Shown: positions 40,148 to 48,748, numbered from the stretch's first letter. The stretch is DNA of 64,000 nucleotides from Acidimicrobiaceae bacterium (GCA_013044385.1 JABEUN010000005.1:1-64000); one strand, 5' to 3'. Numbers and translations: made by a program. Notes: a model not told the origin generated them from the letters alone.

Positions 40148-41489
40148 GATGCAGGATGTAAAAAAGCTGGTTCAAGAGATCGTCGAGAGGGCGACCGGCC
40201 GAGAGCAGATCGAGGTCGTGGCGTCAAGGGCTGTAGAGACCGACATCATGGTTTACGAGGCGAATGTCGAATCCCTCACCCGAGCCGAGTCGATCGGCAT
40301 CGGGATCAGGGTTATAAACAACGGAAGGATGGGCTTCGCCCACTGTGGAACGTCGGACTACGATTCGGTTATAGAGGCTCTCGAAGCCGCTAGGGACAAC
40401 TCCAGATTCGCCACCGAGGACCAATTTGCTGCCTTGGTGGCTCCTGACGGCGTAGATGCTGCGACGCTGGATCTTATTGACCCAGAATTCCACAAACCTA
40501 CCTTAGAGGAGAAGATCGCCCTCGCTATGGAGCTTGAGGCATTGATAACCCGAGGGGACCCCCGTGTTACCAAGGTGGAGTCGTCCAACTACAGCGAGGC
40601 CGAGGCCGAGGGCTTCGTGGCGTCTTCGGAGGGCATCTTCGCTCACACAAGGGAGACCTTCGCATACATCAGCGGACATGCCATAGCTGAACAAGACGGT
40701 GACACGAGAACCGGGGGAGGTTACAGCGTCTCACGCGGCTTATCAGGTATCGACGTCAACAAGGCGGCCAACGATGTCGTATCCCGCTGCACCGAACTTC
40801 TAGGGGCAAAGAAGCCCGCCTCGACGCGGGCGACAGTCATATTCGATCCGCGAATTACTGCTACGCTTCTCAGCATCGTAGGTGGCTCTCTCTCGGCCGA
40901 CGCTGCCCAGAAAGGGCGCTCGATGTTTAGCGGGCGAATAGGCGAACAGATTGCTTCACCGGCATTTCAACTCGTGGACGACCCAACTGAACCCAGAGCC
41001 CAGGGAGCGAGCCTGTTCGACGGCGAGGGACTCGCGTGTCGAAGGAATTCGCTCATCGAAAATGGTGTCCTGATGACATTCCTCTACGACTCCTACACTG
41101 CAAGGAAAGAGGGTCGGGCCAGCACGGCATCGGCAGTTCGTGGCTACTCTTCCACACCATCACCCGGACCGATGGCGTTGCAGCTCGCGCCGGGCGAACT
41201 GGATCAAGAGGAGCTGATCAAGCTCGTTCAGAACGGAATCTTAATTAGGTCCATCTCTGGGGTGCATTCAGGCGTAAACCCGATCTCTGGAGACTTCTCG
41301 GTCGGGGCCGAAGGGATTATCATCCAAGACGGCGAGAGGAAACATGCCTTCAAGGAGGCGACGATCGCGTCCACGATCCAGCGGATGCTAATGGGCGTGG
41401 TAGCGATCGGATCCGACGTCGAATGGCTTCCCGGCATCTCGGCCGGCCCCTCGATTGCTATCGAGAACATGAGTCTCTCGGGGATCTGA
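40140..41489 (+). CDS. pmbA: TldE/PmbA-family protein
   Basis: This is the non-catalytic partner of TldD. The 449 residues align by style with PmbA: early GIGIRVINNGRMGFAH, late GVNPISGDFSVGAEG, and no HExxxH motif. The start is ATG 40140 behind GGAGG at 40127-40131, overlapping the tldD end by 8 bases (translational coupling). The PHP gene follows 11 bases after its stop. The complex may have a general proteolytic role; no peptide-antibiotic genes are nearby. Confidence 0.93.
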   Translation: MPEMQDVKKLVQEIVERATGREQIEVVASRAVETDIMVYEANVESLTRAESIGIGIRVINNGRMGFAHCGTSDYDSVIEALEAARDNSRFATEDQFAALVAPDGVDAATLDLIDPEFHKPTLEEKIALAMELEALITRGDPRVTKVESSNYSEAEAEGFVASSEGIFAHTRETFAYISGHAIAEQDGDTRTGGGYSVSRGLSGIDVNKAANDVVSRCTELLGAKKPASTRATVIFDPRITATLLSIVGGSLSADAAQKGRSMFSGRIGEQIASPAFQLVDDPTEPRAQGASLFDGEGLACRRNSLIENGVLMTFLYDSYTARKEGRASTASAVRGYSSTPSPGPMALQLAPGELDQEELIKLVQNGILIRSISGVHSGVNPISGDFSVGAEGIIIQDGERKHAFKEATIASTIQRMLMGVVAIGSDVEWLPGISAGPSIAIENMSLSGI

Positions 41490-41500
41490 CAAGCCATACA

Positions 41501-42208
41501 TTGACCAAAAGCCGTCTGAAAATCGATCTGCATACCCATACCCACTTTTCGGGGGACTCGACTACTACGATCGAAGAGTTCATAACGGCCTTTAACGCCT
41601 CCGGCTTAGATGCCGTTGCGGTCACGGACCATCTTGTGATAGATGGTGCACTCAGTCTCCGAGGAATACTCGGTGACCGGGTTATCATCGGTCAGGAGTT
41701 CCGTGTACGTGAAGGAGAGCTCATCGGACTCTACCTGCAGGAGAAGATCCCACCACTTCTCAATGCCGCAGAGGCTGCCAGAAGGATCAGAGCCCAAGGT
41801 GGCTTGGTGTATGTGCCACATCCTGGTGACACGAGGCGCACGAGCGTTAGTCTCTCCATGGTCGACAAACTGGCCTCCGAAATGGTAATCGACATCGTTG
41901 AAGTTGCCAACTCAAAAGTCTCTGACCCTAACCTCCTCGAGGCTGTCAAGTCGGTTGCAGTCCTTCATGGCCTCGGGCTAGGTGCGGGATCCGATTCACA
42001 CGTACCCGAATCATTAGGCTCGTCATTCGCCGAAGTCGAAGCGTGTTCATCTGCTGAAGAGCTGTTAGCAAGCCTCAAATCCGAACCATGGATCTGTTGG
42101 AATTACTTCGATCCACCCCGCAGCTTCAAGAGACGGATTGTACCTTCAGTTGGCAAACCCGACGAGCGGGCTACATCCCAAGCACACCGCAGAGTACCAC
42201 CCCCCTGA
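41501..42208 (+). CDS. PHP-domain phosphoesterase
   Basis: The N-terminus KIDLHTHTHFSGDST carries the first metal-binding histidines of the PHP superfamily; later ligands are seen in AVTDH, VYVPHPGD and GAGSDSHVPE. Enzymes of this group hydrolyse phosphoesters such as nucleoside-phosphates or histidinol phosphate. The probable start is TTG at 41501 (MTKSRLKIDLHTH), 11 bases past the pmbA stop; an in-frame extension to 41423 would overlap pmbA. The basic C-terminal 30 residues look unstructured. The substrate is unknown. Confidence 0.85.
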   Translation: MTKSRLKIDLHTHTHFSGDSTTTIEEFITAFNASGLDAVAVTDHLVIDGALSLRGILGDRVIIGQEFRVREGELIGLYLQEKIPPLLNAAEAARRIRAQGGLVYVPHPGDTRRTSVSLSMVDKLASEMVIDIVEVANSKVSDPNLLEAVKSVAVLHGLGLGAGSDSHVPESLGSSFAEVEACSSAEELLASLKSEPWICWNYFDPPRSFKRRIVPSVGKPDERATSQAHRRVPPP

Positions 42209-42274
42209 CTATTGCAAATTTGACCGATCCGCTCTAGTTGCTATCGGTTATCTTTGCTTTGAGCTCCCAAACCA

Positions 42275-42631
42275 TCAAGCAGCGTCAGTGGAACCTGAAG
42301 AACCCGAAGCTGATCCAGAACTGGCAGATTCTGATTTGGTTCCTTCGGACTTAGTGGTCTCGGTCTTGGTTGACTCTGACTTTGTGGTCTCGGCCTTGGT
42401 TGACTCGGACCCCGCCTCTGCGGACTTTGCCGGCGAACGGGTGGCTGAGGAATTCGAGCGGGAGTCAGTTCGGTAGAAACCACTCCCCTTGAATGTGATA
42501 CCTATACTGCCAAACACCTTCCGGAGCTCACCACGGCACTTGGGACAGACCTTGAGCGGCTCGTCATGAAAGGACTGGAAGACCTCCAGGGGTTCACCAC
42601 AAGACTTACACACGTACTCATAGGTTGGCAT
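42275..42631 (-). CDS. FmdB-family zinc-ribbon protein with Ser/Thr/Lys/Glu repeat tail
   Basis: The N-terminal 40 residues are an FmdB-type zinc ribbon: MPTYEYVCKSCG with Cys8/Cys11 and Cys29/Cys32. FGSIGITFKGSGFYRTD, typical of the family, follows. The remaining 60 residues are low complexity, with 10-residue repeats of the type ESTKxETTKS and a Ser/Gly tail. The ATG 42631 has a CGGAGG ribosome site. A CIRCE element lies 13 bases before the start codon, so heat-shock control by HrcA is likely. The molecular role of FmdB proteins is poorly known. Confidence 0.93.
   Translation of the reverse strand: MPTYEYVCKSCGEPLEVFQSFHDEPLKVCPKCRGELRKVFGSIGITFKGSGFYRTDSRSNSSATRSPAKSAEAGSESTKAETTKSESTKTETTKSEGTKSESASSGSASGSSGSTDAA
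42348..42407 (-). repeat. two 30-base tandem repeats inside fmdB
   Basis: Units at 42348-42377 and 42378-42407 differ at only a few positions and encode the 10-residue repeats ESTKTETTKS and ESTKAETTKS. A partial third copy (EGTKS) adjoins at the lower-coordinate side. Confidence 0.8.
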
Positions 42632-42644
42632 CTAGCCTCCGCAC

Positions 42645-42671
42645 TTAGCACTCACACACTCCGAGTGCCAA
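42645..42671 (-). promoter_or_regulatory. CIRCE element (HrcA operator) upstream of fmdB
   Basis: On the minus strand TTGGCACTC-N9-GAGTGCTAA matches the CIRCE consensus TTAGCACTC-N9-GAGTGCTAA with one change, and that variant is common in actinobacteria. A TAGAAT -10-like box overlaps its upstream edge at 42670-42675. It ends 13 bases before the fmdB start codon, a position suited to repression. Confidence 0.85.
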
Positions 42672-42834
42672 TTCTAATCGCCCGACTGCGTTCATCATTC
42701 GGAGGAATCTTCCTAACCTGCTGGGAGAAGGACCATGGCCGATAAACAATGGGATGCGATAGAGTTAGAGAGGAGGGACTCACCTTCGGATGAGAGAAGC
42801 TACCTGAGCTGGCAGACGCGAACAAAAGGCGGCG

Positions 42835-43815
42835 ATGAATACCAGGATCAAGAAAGTGGTTATACCGGCTGCCGGCTTGGGGACCAGGTTCCTGCCTGCC
42901 ACCAAAGCCCAGCCGAAGGAGATGCTGTCGATAGTCGACAAGCCGGCCATTCAGTACATACTTGAAGAAGCAGTACGTTGTGGCCTCTCAGATGTCCTTC
43001 TGGTAACCGGAAGGGGTAAGCGTACCCTTGAGGACCACTTCGACCGTTCGTTCGAACTCGAATACTATTTAGAAGCGTCATCCAAAACTAACGAACTAGA
43101 GCAGATTCGAGCGATCTCCAGCCTCGCCGACATCCACTATGTACGTCAGGGCGATCCAAAGGGTCTCGGCCACGCCGTCTTGGCGGCCCGGGCCCACGTA
43201 AGTGACAAGCCCTTTGTGGTCATGCTCGGCGACGACATCATGATCGAGACGTCTACTTTACTGTCTGACATGCTCGACACTTTTGAGAGGCATGGCAGAT
43301 CGGTCATAGCGCTCAAGAGGGTTCCCAAGAACGAGATCTCATCCTACGGGTGCGTCTCTTACGACTGGGTCGGAGACAACATCGTCCGCATCTCTGGGAT
43401 AGTGGAAAAGCCGAGTCCAGAAAACGCTCCCTCCGACTTGGCTGTGATGGGTCGTTATGTCTTCACACCTGCCATCTTCGACAGTCTCGCCCAAACCAAG
43501 CCGGGCAGGAACGGCGAGATCCAATTGACAGACGCAATTGCGCACCTTTCCGAGAAGCAGGCTATCTACGGAATCGTATTCGAGGGGGGCCACTATGACA
43601 TAGGGTCCAAGCTTGACTACCTCAGAGCCACTGTCGAACTCGCACTGATGAGGCCAGATCTTGGGCCGGCCTTTCGAAACATACTTCAGGGAATCTTGGC
43701 GAAGGATGTGGGTATGGGGTCCAACGGTGCCACGTCGAAGGATGGCTCATCCTCATTCGATCCGATTGAGACCGTAAAAGCCACAAAAAGGATTGAGCCC
43801 CTTCCGCAGTCATAG
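42835..43815 (+). CDS. galU: UTP-glucose-1-phosphate uridylyltransferase GalU
   Basis: It makes UDP-glucose from UTP and glucose-1-phosphate for envelope polysaccharides and trehalose. The nucleotide-binding signature AAGLGTRFLPATKAQPKEM occupies residues 12-30. Further marks are VMLGDDIM, GCVSYDW and FEGGHYDIGSKLDYL. The 326 residues include a variable Ser-rich tail after about 295. The ATG 42835 has a weak AAGGCGG site. moeA starts 13 bases after its stop, the galU-moeA order known in other actinobacteria. Confidence 0.96.
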   Translation: MNTRIKKVVIPAAGLGTRFLPATKAQPKEMLSIVDKPAIQYILEEAVRCGLSDVLLVTGRGKRTLEDHFDRSFELEYYLEASSKTNELEQIRAISSLADIHYVRQGDPKGLGHAVLAARAHVSDKPFVVMLGDDIMIETSTLLSDMLDTFERHGRSVIALKRVPKNEISSYGCVSYDWVGDNIVRISGIVEKPSPENAPSDLAVMGRYVFTPAIFDSLAQTKPGRNGEIQLTDAIAHLSEKQAIYGIVFEGGHYDIGSKLDYLRATVELALMRPDLGPAFRNILQGILAKDVGMGSNGATSKDGSSSFDPIETVKATKRIEPLPQS

Positions 43816-43828
43816 GAGCGAAATAACC

Positions 43829-45067
43829 TTGATACCTTTATCTGAAGCGAAAGCTTTCGTAAACGACCGTATCAGTAGGGCAAGACCCATAGCGGTCGAT
43901 CTTGAGGATGCACTCGGCCTATACACCTCCGTTGCGCTCACCTCCGAAGTGGACGTACCAGGCTTCGCCAACACTGCAGTTGATGGATTCGCGGTCGTTG
44001 TCTCCGATGTCGCGCATGCGACAACTGAGATCCCCGTTGAACTCATGGTGGTTGGGACAATTGCAGCGGGCGACCTTCCGAATTTACGCCTCGTACCTGG
44101 GTCGTGCGCGCGCATCATGACCGGCGCTGCGGTACCAAATGGAACTGAGGCGGTCGTCATGATCGAAGATACGAGCGTCGTCGAGGGCTCTCAGGGGACC
44201 AGGATCCGAATCCATCGCAGCGTCGATGTTGGTGACAACATAAGGCTTGCCGGCTCCGACATCAAAGAAGGATCAATTCTCTTCGACGCGTTCACCAGGG
44301 TCTCACCTACGGTCCTCGCCAGCCTCGCTTCAGTAGGAATAAGACGGGTGCCGACATTCAGACGGCTGCGAGTGGCTGTGCTTTCAACTGGTTCAGAACT
44401 ATCGGATTCGCCTACTCTCGAGTATGGAAAGATTAGAGATACAAACCGGCCTGCGCTCATCTCGACACTGACTGAACTTGGCTTCGTTCCGGTGGACTAT
44501 GGATGTGTGCCAGACGACGAGGCCCTTCTGTCTGCGACGTTCCAAAAGGCCGCCGAGCAGTGTGATGCGGTCATCACCTCCGGCGGCGTAAGTGTCGGAG
44601 ACTTCGACCTTTCGAAGCTCGTCCTTAGTCGCCTCTCAAACGGTGATATGCGATGGATGCAGATTGCGATCAAGCCGGCAAAGCCGTTCGCCTTCGGACT
44701 CATCGACAACACACCGACGTTCTGTCTGCCCGGGAATCCAGTCTCCTCGCTGATCAGCTTCGAACTCCTAGCAAGGCCAGCCCTCAGGTTGATGATGGGC
44801 GCACCGCACCCGGAACGAACCTTGATACGTGCCATCGCTGATCAGGATCTGTCCCGTACGCCAGATGGCAGAGTGCATTTTGTCCGCACGTCGGCGAGGT
44901 TTGGAACCGATGGAAGGCTTCACGTCCGACCCCTGGATGGTCAGTCCTCCCACATGCTCAACGCTCTAGCGGGTGCCAATTCGTTAGTAGTACTTCCAGA
45001 TGGGCACGGAGTCAAGTTCGGACAGGAGATCAACGCAATGGTTCTGAGCGTTGACGAGTGCTACTAA
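43829..45067 (+). CDS. moeA: molybdopterin molybdenumtransferase MoeA / gephyrin-like protein
   Basis: MoeA inserts molybdate into adenylylated molybdopterin. Domain marks: PGFANTAVDGFAV, ARIMTGAAVPNGTEAVVMIE, TGSELSDSP, SGGVSVGDFD and CLPGNPVSS. The likely start is TTG at 43829 (MIPLSEAKAF), after AGGAG at 43814-43818; a frame from 43793 overlaps galU. In Corynebacterium a MoeA paralogue in the same galU-linked position (Glp) is a cell-division protein that binds FtsZ. The sequence alone does not decide between the roles, but mobA, moaA and moaC nearby favour true cofactor synthesis, alone or in addition. Confidence 0.92.
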   Translation: MIPLSEAKAFVNDRISRARPIAVDLEDALGLYTSVALTSEVDVPGFANTAVDGFAVVVSDVAHATTEIPVELMVVGTIAAGDLPNLRLVPGSCARIMTGAAVPNGTEAVVMIEDTSVVEGSQGTRIRIHRSVDVGDNIRLAGSDIKEGSILFDAFTRVSPTVLASLASVGIRRVPTFRRLRVAVLSTGSELSDSPTLEYGKIRDTNRPALISTLTELGFVPVDYGCVPDDEALLSATFQKAAEQCDAVITSGGVSVGDFDLSKLVLSRLSNGDMRWMQIAIKPAKPFAFGLIDNTPTFCLPGNPVSSLISFELLARPALRLMMGAPHPERTLIRAIADQDLSRTPDGRVHFVRTSARFGTDGRLHVRPLDGQSSHMLNALAGANSLVVLPDGHGVKFGQEINAMVLSVDECY

Positions 45068-45250
45068 AGAGCACTGCAACCAACTCCAACAGACTCTGTT
45101 TAGTAGTCAAACGCCGACTTGACTGCTAGCTGGGTCAACTTCCGACGGAGTTGCGTCATTACCGCTTCAGGTGCGCCGTGTTCCTACCGATCAACCAAAC
45201 ATCGGATGCGGTGGGCGACCACCGGTTAGGACTGTCTGAGGCACAACGGA

Positions 45251-45880
45251 ATGGCAAAGCAAATAGGCCAAGGAGGGCCTTCCCTGAAGCGGAAGCCCGC
45301 TGCAAAGCGTGGACCGGTTCGGCGAGGCGGAAGCGTAGAACGCGTCTCGAGAAAAGAGATGATCGTTGACGCGACTCGAGAACAGATGTTACAGGGCGGC
45401 ACAGATGCCGTCACTATCCGGGGAGTGGCATCTAGGGCGGGCGTCGACCCAGCTCTCGTATACCACTACTTCGACTCCAAAGAGGGCCTGCTTCAGGCGG
45501 CACAGGAACTCCCCTTCGATCCAAGTGCCATGATCCCCGCCCTACTCTCCTCGGGTAGGTCCGAACTCGGAACACGTCTCGTTAGGACGCTTCTCACGGT
45601 TCTGGATTCAATGGGAGCTCAGGCACCCATGAGTTTCCTGTTCCGAATGTCTTTCGCCAACCCGACCTGGGAGGACACTTTCAGGGATATGGTCACCAAC
45701 TCGTTTATCACTCCACTTTCGTCTCTTTTCGATGAAGAGCCGGAGTTGAGTGCTGGCGCGGCAGCGGTGACCTTGGTCGGCCTCATCTGGGCGCGCTATG
45801 TCAACCGCATCGCACCTATAGCCGGAGCAGATGCCGAGCAACTTTCCTGCATCTTTGGGCCGAAACTAGGATTGGGCTAA
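45251..45880 (+). CDS. TetR-family transcriptional regulator
   Basis: This 209-residue repressor has a basic 30-residue lead, then a helix-turn-helix (VTIRGVASRAGVDPALVYHYFDSKEGLLQAA, about residues 55-85), and a C-terminal ligand domain of the TetR_C group. The ATG 45251 is preceded by CACAACGGA. It is flanked by moeA (183 bases upstream) and convergent mobA, with which it shares the four-base stop overlap CTAA at 45877-45880. Its target is unknown; the upstream region has a CGGTGG-GCGA-CCACCG hairpin at 45209-45224 that could be part of its own control. Confidence 0.9.
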   Translation: MAKQIGQGGPSLKRKPAAKRGPVRRGGSVERVSRKEMIVDATREQMLQGGTDAVTIRGVASRAGVDPALVYHYFDSKEGLLQAAQELPFDPSAMIPALLSSGRSELGTRLVRTLLTVLDSMGAQAPMSFLFRMSFANPTWEDTFRDMVTNSFITPLSSLFDEEPELSAGAAAVTLVGLIWARYVNRIAPIAGADAEQLSCIFGPKLGLG

Positions 45881-46491
45881 TCCTCCAAAACAACAGGGCT
45901 AGTCACTGTCCTTTGGGACTTGTACTCGAGTGGATCGTCCGCATCGAGTAATCCATCGGACAGACCTAGCTGGTCTCCGTTGAGTTCCACCCGGTTCTCG
46001 ATAGAGACGATGGCGCGACCGAGACTCATGTTCCCAGACTTGAAGCTTTCAGAGAGCTGGGCCAATCCGGGAGTCGACAGAAGCACCGCCGTCCAATTGA
46101 CCACTCCGGAAACCCTGAACATCACAGCGTCGGCAGATCTGGGCTCTACGAGAACCTCTAGCTCTCGACGGCTTATCCGGTAGAGGTCACAGGCCAAAAT
46201 GACGAACCTGGAGTCGACTGAAATGTCCTTAAGTGACTCATAGGCGTGTATCAAGGCACCGAGAGGACCCTGCCTTGGCTGATCATCGATATGGATATCT
46301 GGACTTCCCCACCGCTCGCCAAGCTGGACTGCGACCGCACCTATTTCGTGTGCCAAACCGACAAGCCTTTCGGCATTGGGGAGATCGCCATCTATGCCTG
46401 CGAGACCAGCCTTTGCAGTACCCATCCTTTCACTGCTTCCACCGGTTAGGATCAGGAGGAACAGCTCAGTATGAATTTGCGGTGAGTCCAT
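45877..46491 (-). CDS. mobA: molybdenum cofactor guanylyltransferase MobA-like
   Basis: It attaches GMP to the molybdenum cofactor to give MGD. The nucleotidyltransferase signature LLILTGGSSERMGTAKA is near the N-terminus, with QGPLGALIHAYE and ILACDLY following. It is rather divergent: DLY stands where DMP is usual, and the protein is 204 residues from the chosen ATG at 46491. That ATG overlaps the divergent moaA ATG in the four bases CATG. An in-frame stretch up to 46620 lies inside moaA and is not credible. Confidence 0.8.
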   Translation of the reverse strand: MDSPQIHTELFLLILTGGSSERMGTAKAGLAGIDGDLPNAERLVGLAHEIGAVAVQLGERWGSPDIHIDDQPRQGPLGALIHAYESLKDISVDSRFVILACDLYRISRRELEVLVEPRSADAVMFRVSGVVNWTAVLLSTPGLAQLSESFKSGNMSLGRAIVSIENRVELNGDQLGLSDGLLDADDPLEYKSQRTVTSPVVLED

Positions 46492-47539
46492 GAACCAAGA
46501 CCTATCAAAGTCGCCCCTAGACGGAGCAGGATCGCGAACAGAGGCGTTGGTCGATCCATTTAATCGTACAGTGCGTGACCTCAGGATATCCATAACCGAC
46601 CGGTGCAACTTCCGATGCACCTACTGCATGCCAGAAGAGGGTATGAAATGGATGGACAGAGTCGAGGTGCTCACTTTTGAAGAGATCGAACGTGTCGCCA
46701 ACATCTGCGTACAAAGATTCGGCTTTGACGGTATCCGTCTAACGGGAGGAGAACCAACCGTTAGAGCACAGCTACCAGTCCTCGTGTCGAGGTTGGCGGC
46801 TATCAAATCACCCTTGACCGGAAGACCTATTGATCTCTCCATGACGACGAATGGAGCGACGCTCACGACGCTCGCTCCAGACCTCAAACAGGCGGGCCTG
46901 AACCGCATCAACATCTCTTGCGACTCACTCTCAAGGGAACGCTTCCAAAAACTCACCAGACGCGACCAGCTCGAAAGAGTATTAGCCGGCATAGATGCTG
47001 CCATAGATGCTGGATTCGACCCGGTCAAGCTGAACATCGTTGCCATGCGTGGGGAGAACGATGACGAGATGGTCGACTTCGCCACCTTCGGTCGGAATAA
47101 AGGCGTCCAGCCTAGGTTCATCGAGTTCATGCCCTTGGATGCGGACAAGGGATGGAGCATAGAACAGGTTTTCACAGCAGAGGAGATCGTCGCCAAGATC
47201 AACGCGGTCTATCCCGTCGAGGCAGTCACGCGGGGGTCCGATCCAGCGACTCTCTACCGATACCTTGATGGCAAGGGCTACTTCGGTGTCATCCCCTCCG
47301 TCACCAGACCATTCTGCGAGAGCTGCGACCGAATCCGAATAACCGCTGAGGGCAAACTCAGAACTTGCCTCTTTGCAATCAAAGAGTTCGATATACGGGC
47401 GCTTCTCAGAGGTGGCGCCACAGATGACGAACTGGCCGACGCACTAAAGGGGGCGGTTGCCACCAAGTGGGCGGGACACAAGATCGGACAGGTCAATTTC
47501 ATTAGACCTGCGAGATCTATGAGTCAGATTGGCGGCTGA
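46490..47539 (+). CDS. moaA: GTP 3',8-cyclase MoaA
   Basis: This radical SAM enzyme starts molybdopterin synthesis by converting GTP to the 3',8-cyclo compound. The SAM cluster motif CNFRCTYC (Cys39, 43, 46) and LTGGEPTVR are intact. The second cluster near the C-terminus is FCESCDRIR...LRTC, and the chain ends in the functional double glycine (SQIGG). ATG 46490 is used; a TTG at 46547 (LVDPFNRTVRDL) is an alternative closer to the family start. moaC follows 38 bases downstream. Confidence 0.96.
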   Translation: MNQDLSKSPLDGAGSRTEALVDPFNRTVRDLRISITDRCNFRCTYCMPEEGMKWMDRVEVLTFEEIERVANICVQRFGFDGIRLTGGEPTVRAQLPVLVSRLAAIKSPLTGRPIDLSMTTNGATLTTLAPDLKQAGLNRINISCDSLSRERFQKLTRRDQLERVLAGIDAAIDAGFDPVKLNIVAMRGENDDEMVDFATFGRNKGVQPRFIEFMPLDADKGWSIEQVFTAEEIVAKINAVYPVEAVTRGSDPATLYRYLDGKGYFGVIPSVTRPFCESCDRIRITAEGKLRTCLFAIKEFDIRALLRGGATDDELADALKGAVATKWAGHKIGQVNFIRPARSMSQIGG

Positions 47540-47577
47540 TCCAACCTTGCAGGGTCGGACTGCTCTAGAGTGGTCTC

Positions 47578-48084
47578 ATGTCTGAAGGCGGTCTAACTCA
47601 TCTCGATCCACTCGGCCGAGCCCGAATGGTGGACGTAACTCCAAAGGAACCTACGCACCGACGAGCAATCGCTCGTTGCAAGGTCTTCATGAAACCCGAG
47701 ACGACGGCCATGGTCGCCAGTAACGCCATCAACAAAGGTGACGTTTTGGGGGCCGCGAGGATAGCTGGAATTCAAGCTGCAAAGCGAACTCCTGACCTGA
47801 TTCCTCTCTGCCACCCACTGTTGGTCGGATCGGTGTACGTCAACTTCACCCTTGGCGACGACTACGTAGAGATCGAATCCCAGGTGGAGACGGTCGACCG
47901 GACCGGAGTCGAAATGGAAGCGCTCACGGCGTGTTCCGTGGCCGCGCTAACTGTCTATGACATGTGCAAGTCTTCAGACCGATCGATGGTGATTGGAGAG
48001 CTTGCCCTCTGGGAAAAGACTGGCGGAAGATCGGGAATCTGGCGCCGTCCAACCTCTGATTCCATAGACGAGCTGCTTGAGTAG
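47578..48084 (+). CDS. moaC: cyclic pyranopterin monophosphate synthase MoaC
   Basis: It converts the MoaA product to cyclic pyranopterin monophosphate. The 168 residues show the family motifs RMVDVTPKEPTHRRAIA, TPDLIPLCHPLLVG, GVEMEALTACSVAALTVYDMCK and the end GGRSGIWRR. ATG 47578. It is transcribed with moaA. MoaD/MoaE genes are not in the window. Confidence 0.96.
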   Translation: MSEGGLTHLDPLGRARMVDVTPKEPTHRRAIARCKVFMKPETTAMVASNAINKGDVLGAARIAGIQAAKRTPDLIPLCHPLLVGSVYVNFTLGDDYVEIESQVETVDRTGVEMEALTACSVAALTVYDMCKSSDRSMVIGELALWEKTGGRSGIWRRPTSDSIDELLE

Positions 48085-48170
48085 TTTCTACTCATTCAGC
48101 CGCAGAATCAGCATGACTGGTTATATAAAACCCACGGGCGGTAGCCTTCGGTTCTCAAATGGTGTTATTG

Positions 48171-48182
48171 TTGTAATTACAA
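48171..48182. promoter_or_regulatory. 12-base perfect palindrome upstream of the GlpR-like gene
   Basis: TTGTAATTACAA is self-complementary and lies 14 bases before the ATG at 48197, in an A+T-rich spacer. It could be a regulator site; no regulator is identified. Confidence 0.35.
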
Positions 48183-48196
48183 GGGTGTGATTAACG

Positions 48197-48733
48197 ATGG
48201 GGTCTAAGTTGGCACTCGCCCTGATTGGCACAATATGGCTATTGATTGCGACAATTCCATTAGTCGTGAGGCATAGGGAACAGAGCAACATCGCCTCGGT
48301 CAACAGATTCAAGAGGTCGCTGTCGGTGCTTGGTCGCCAGTGTGAGATTCTCGAAAGGGCCGACAAGATCGACTTGACCCTCTCCTTGTCGGTTACACGT
48401 GGTCAGTCCAACTACGCCTTCGTTGATGCCGATACACGCCAAATTAGAATTAGCGCAAAAACTTTGCAGCGGCGACGTCAGGTTCTGTTCATTCTCGCAG
48501 CGGGTTCCGTTGCACCACTGCTTGGCTACTTCGCTCTAGGCATAGGTTCAGCTCTGTACCTCTCCACCATCTTTGCAGTTTTGCTCGGCACCTACACTGC
48601 CACCATCGCTGCGGTGACTAGGCAGCAAAGGTTGCAGGTGGCAAATACCGCAACCGTTCGTAGACAGATTCAGTCGAGGACGCACACGGAACCGGCCAGT
48701 TCCTATGCGTTACCCGTACAACTGACTCGCTAA
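48197..48733 (+). CDS. small membrane protein, GlpR-like
   Basis: The 178-residue protein has an N-terminal helix (about 5-24, LALALIGTIWLLIATIPLVV) followed by a basic RHREQSNIASVNRFKRSL segment. A central soluble region follows, then two helices (about 96-116 and 118-137) entered by QRRRQVLFILA and left by TRQQRL. This layout resembles GlpR, the membrane receptor of the gephyrin-like division protein Glp in Corynebacterium, whose gene is also near galU and moeA. The homology is judged by eye only. Here the genes are separated by tetR, mobA, moaA and moaC. Confidence 0.6.
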   Translation: MGSKLALALIGTIWLLIATIPLVVRHREQSNIASVNRFKRSLSVLGRQCEILERADKIDLTLSLSVTRGQSNYAFVDADTRQIRISAKTLQRRRQVLFILAAGSVAPLLGYFALGIGSALYLSTIFAVLLGTYTATIAAVTRQQRLQVANTATVRRQIQSRTHTEPASSYALPVQLTR

Positions 48734-48748
48734 ACTGAGCGACCTGAT

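Noticed and set aside
45061-45106. Inverted repeat CTACTAAA/TTTAGTAG around the moeA stop
   Set aside because: The arms are short and A+T-rich with a 30-base loop; it is too weak to call a terminator.
46492-46620. Upstream part of the mobA frame inside moaA
   Set aside because: It lies antisense to the conserved MoaA radical SAM region and has no MobA similarity.
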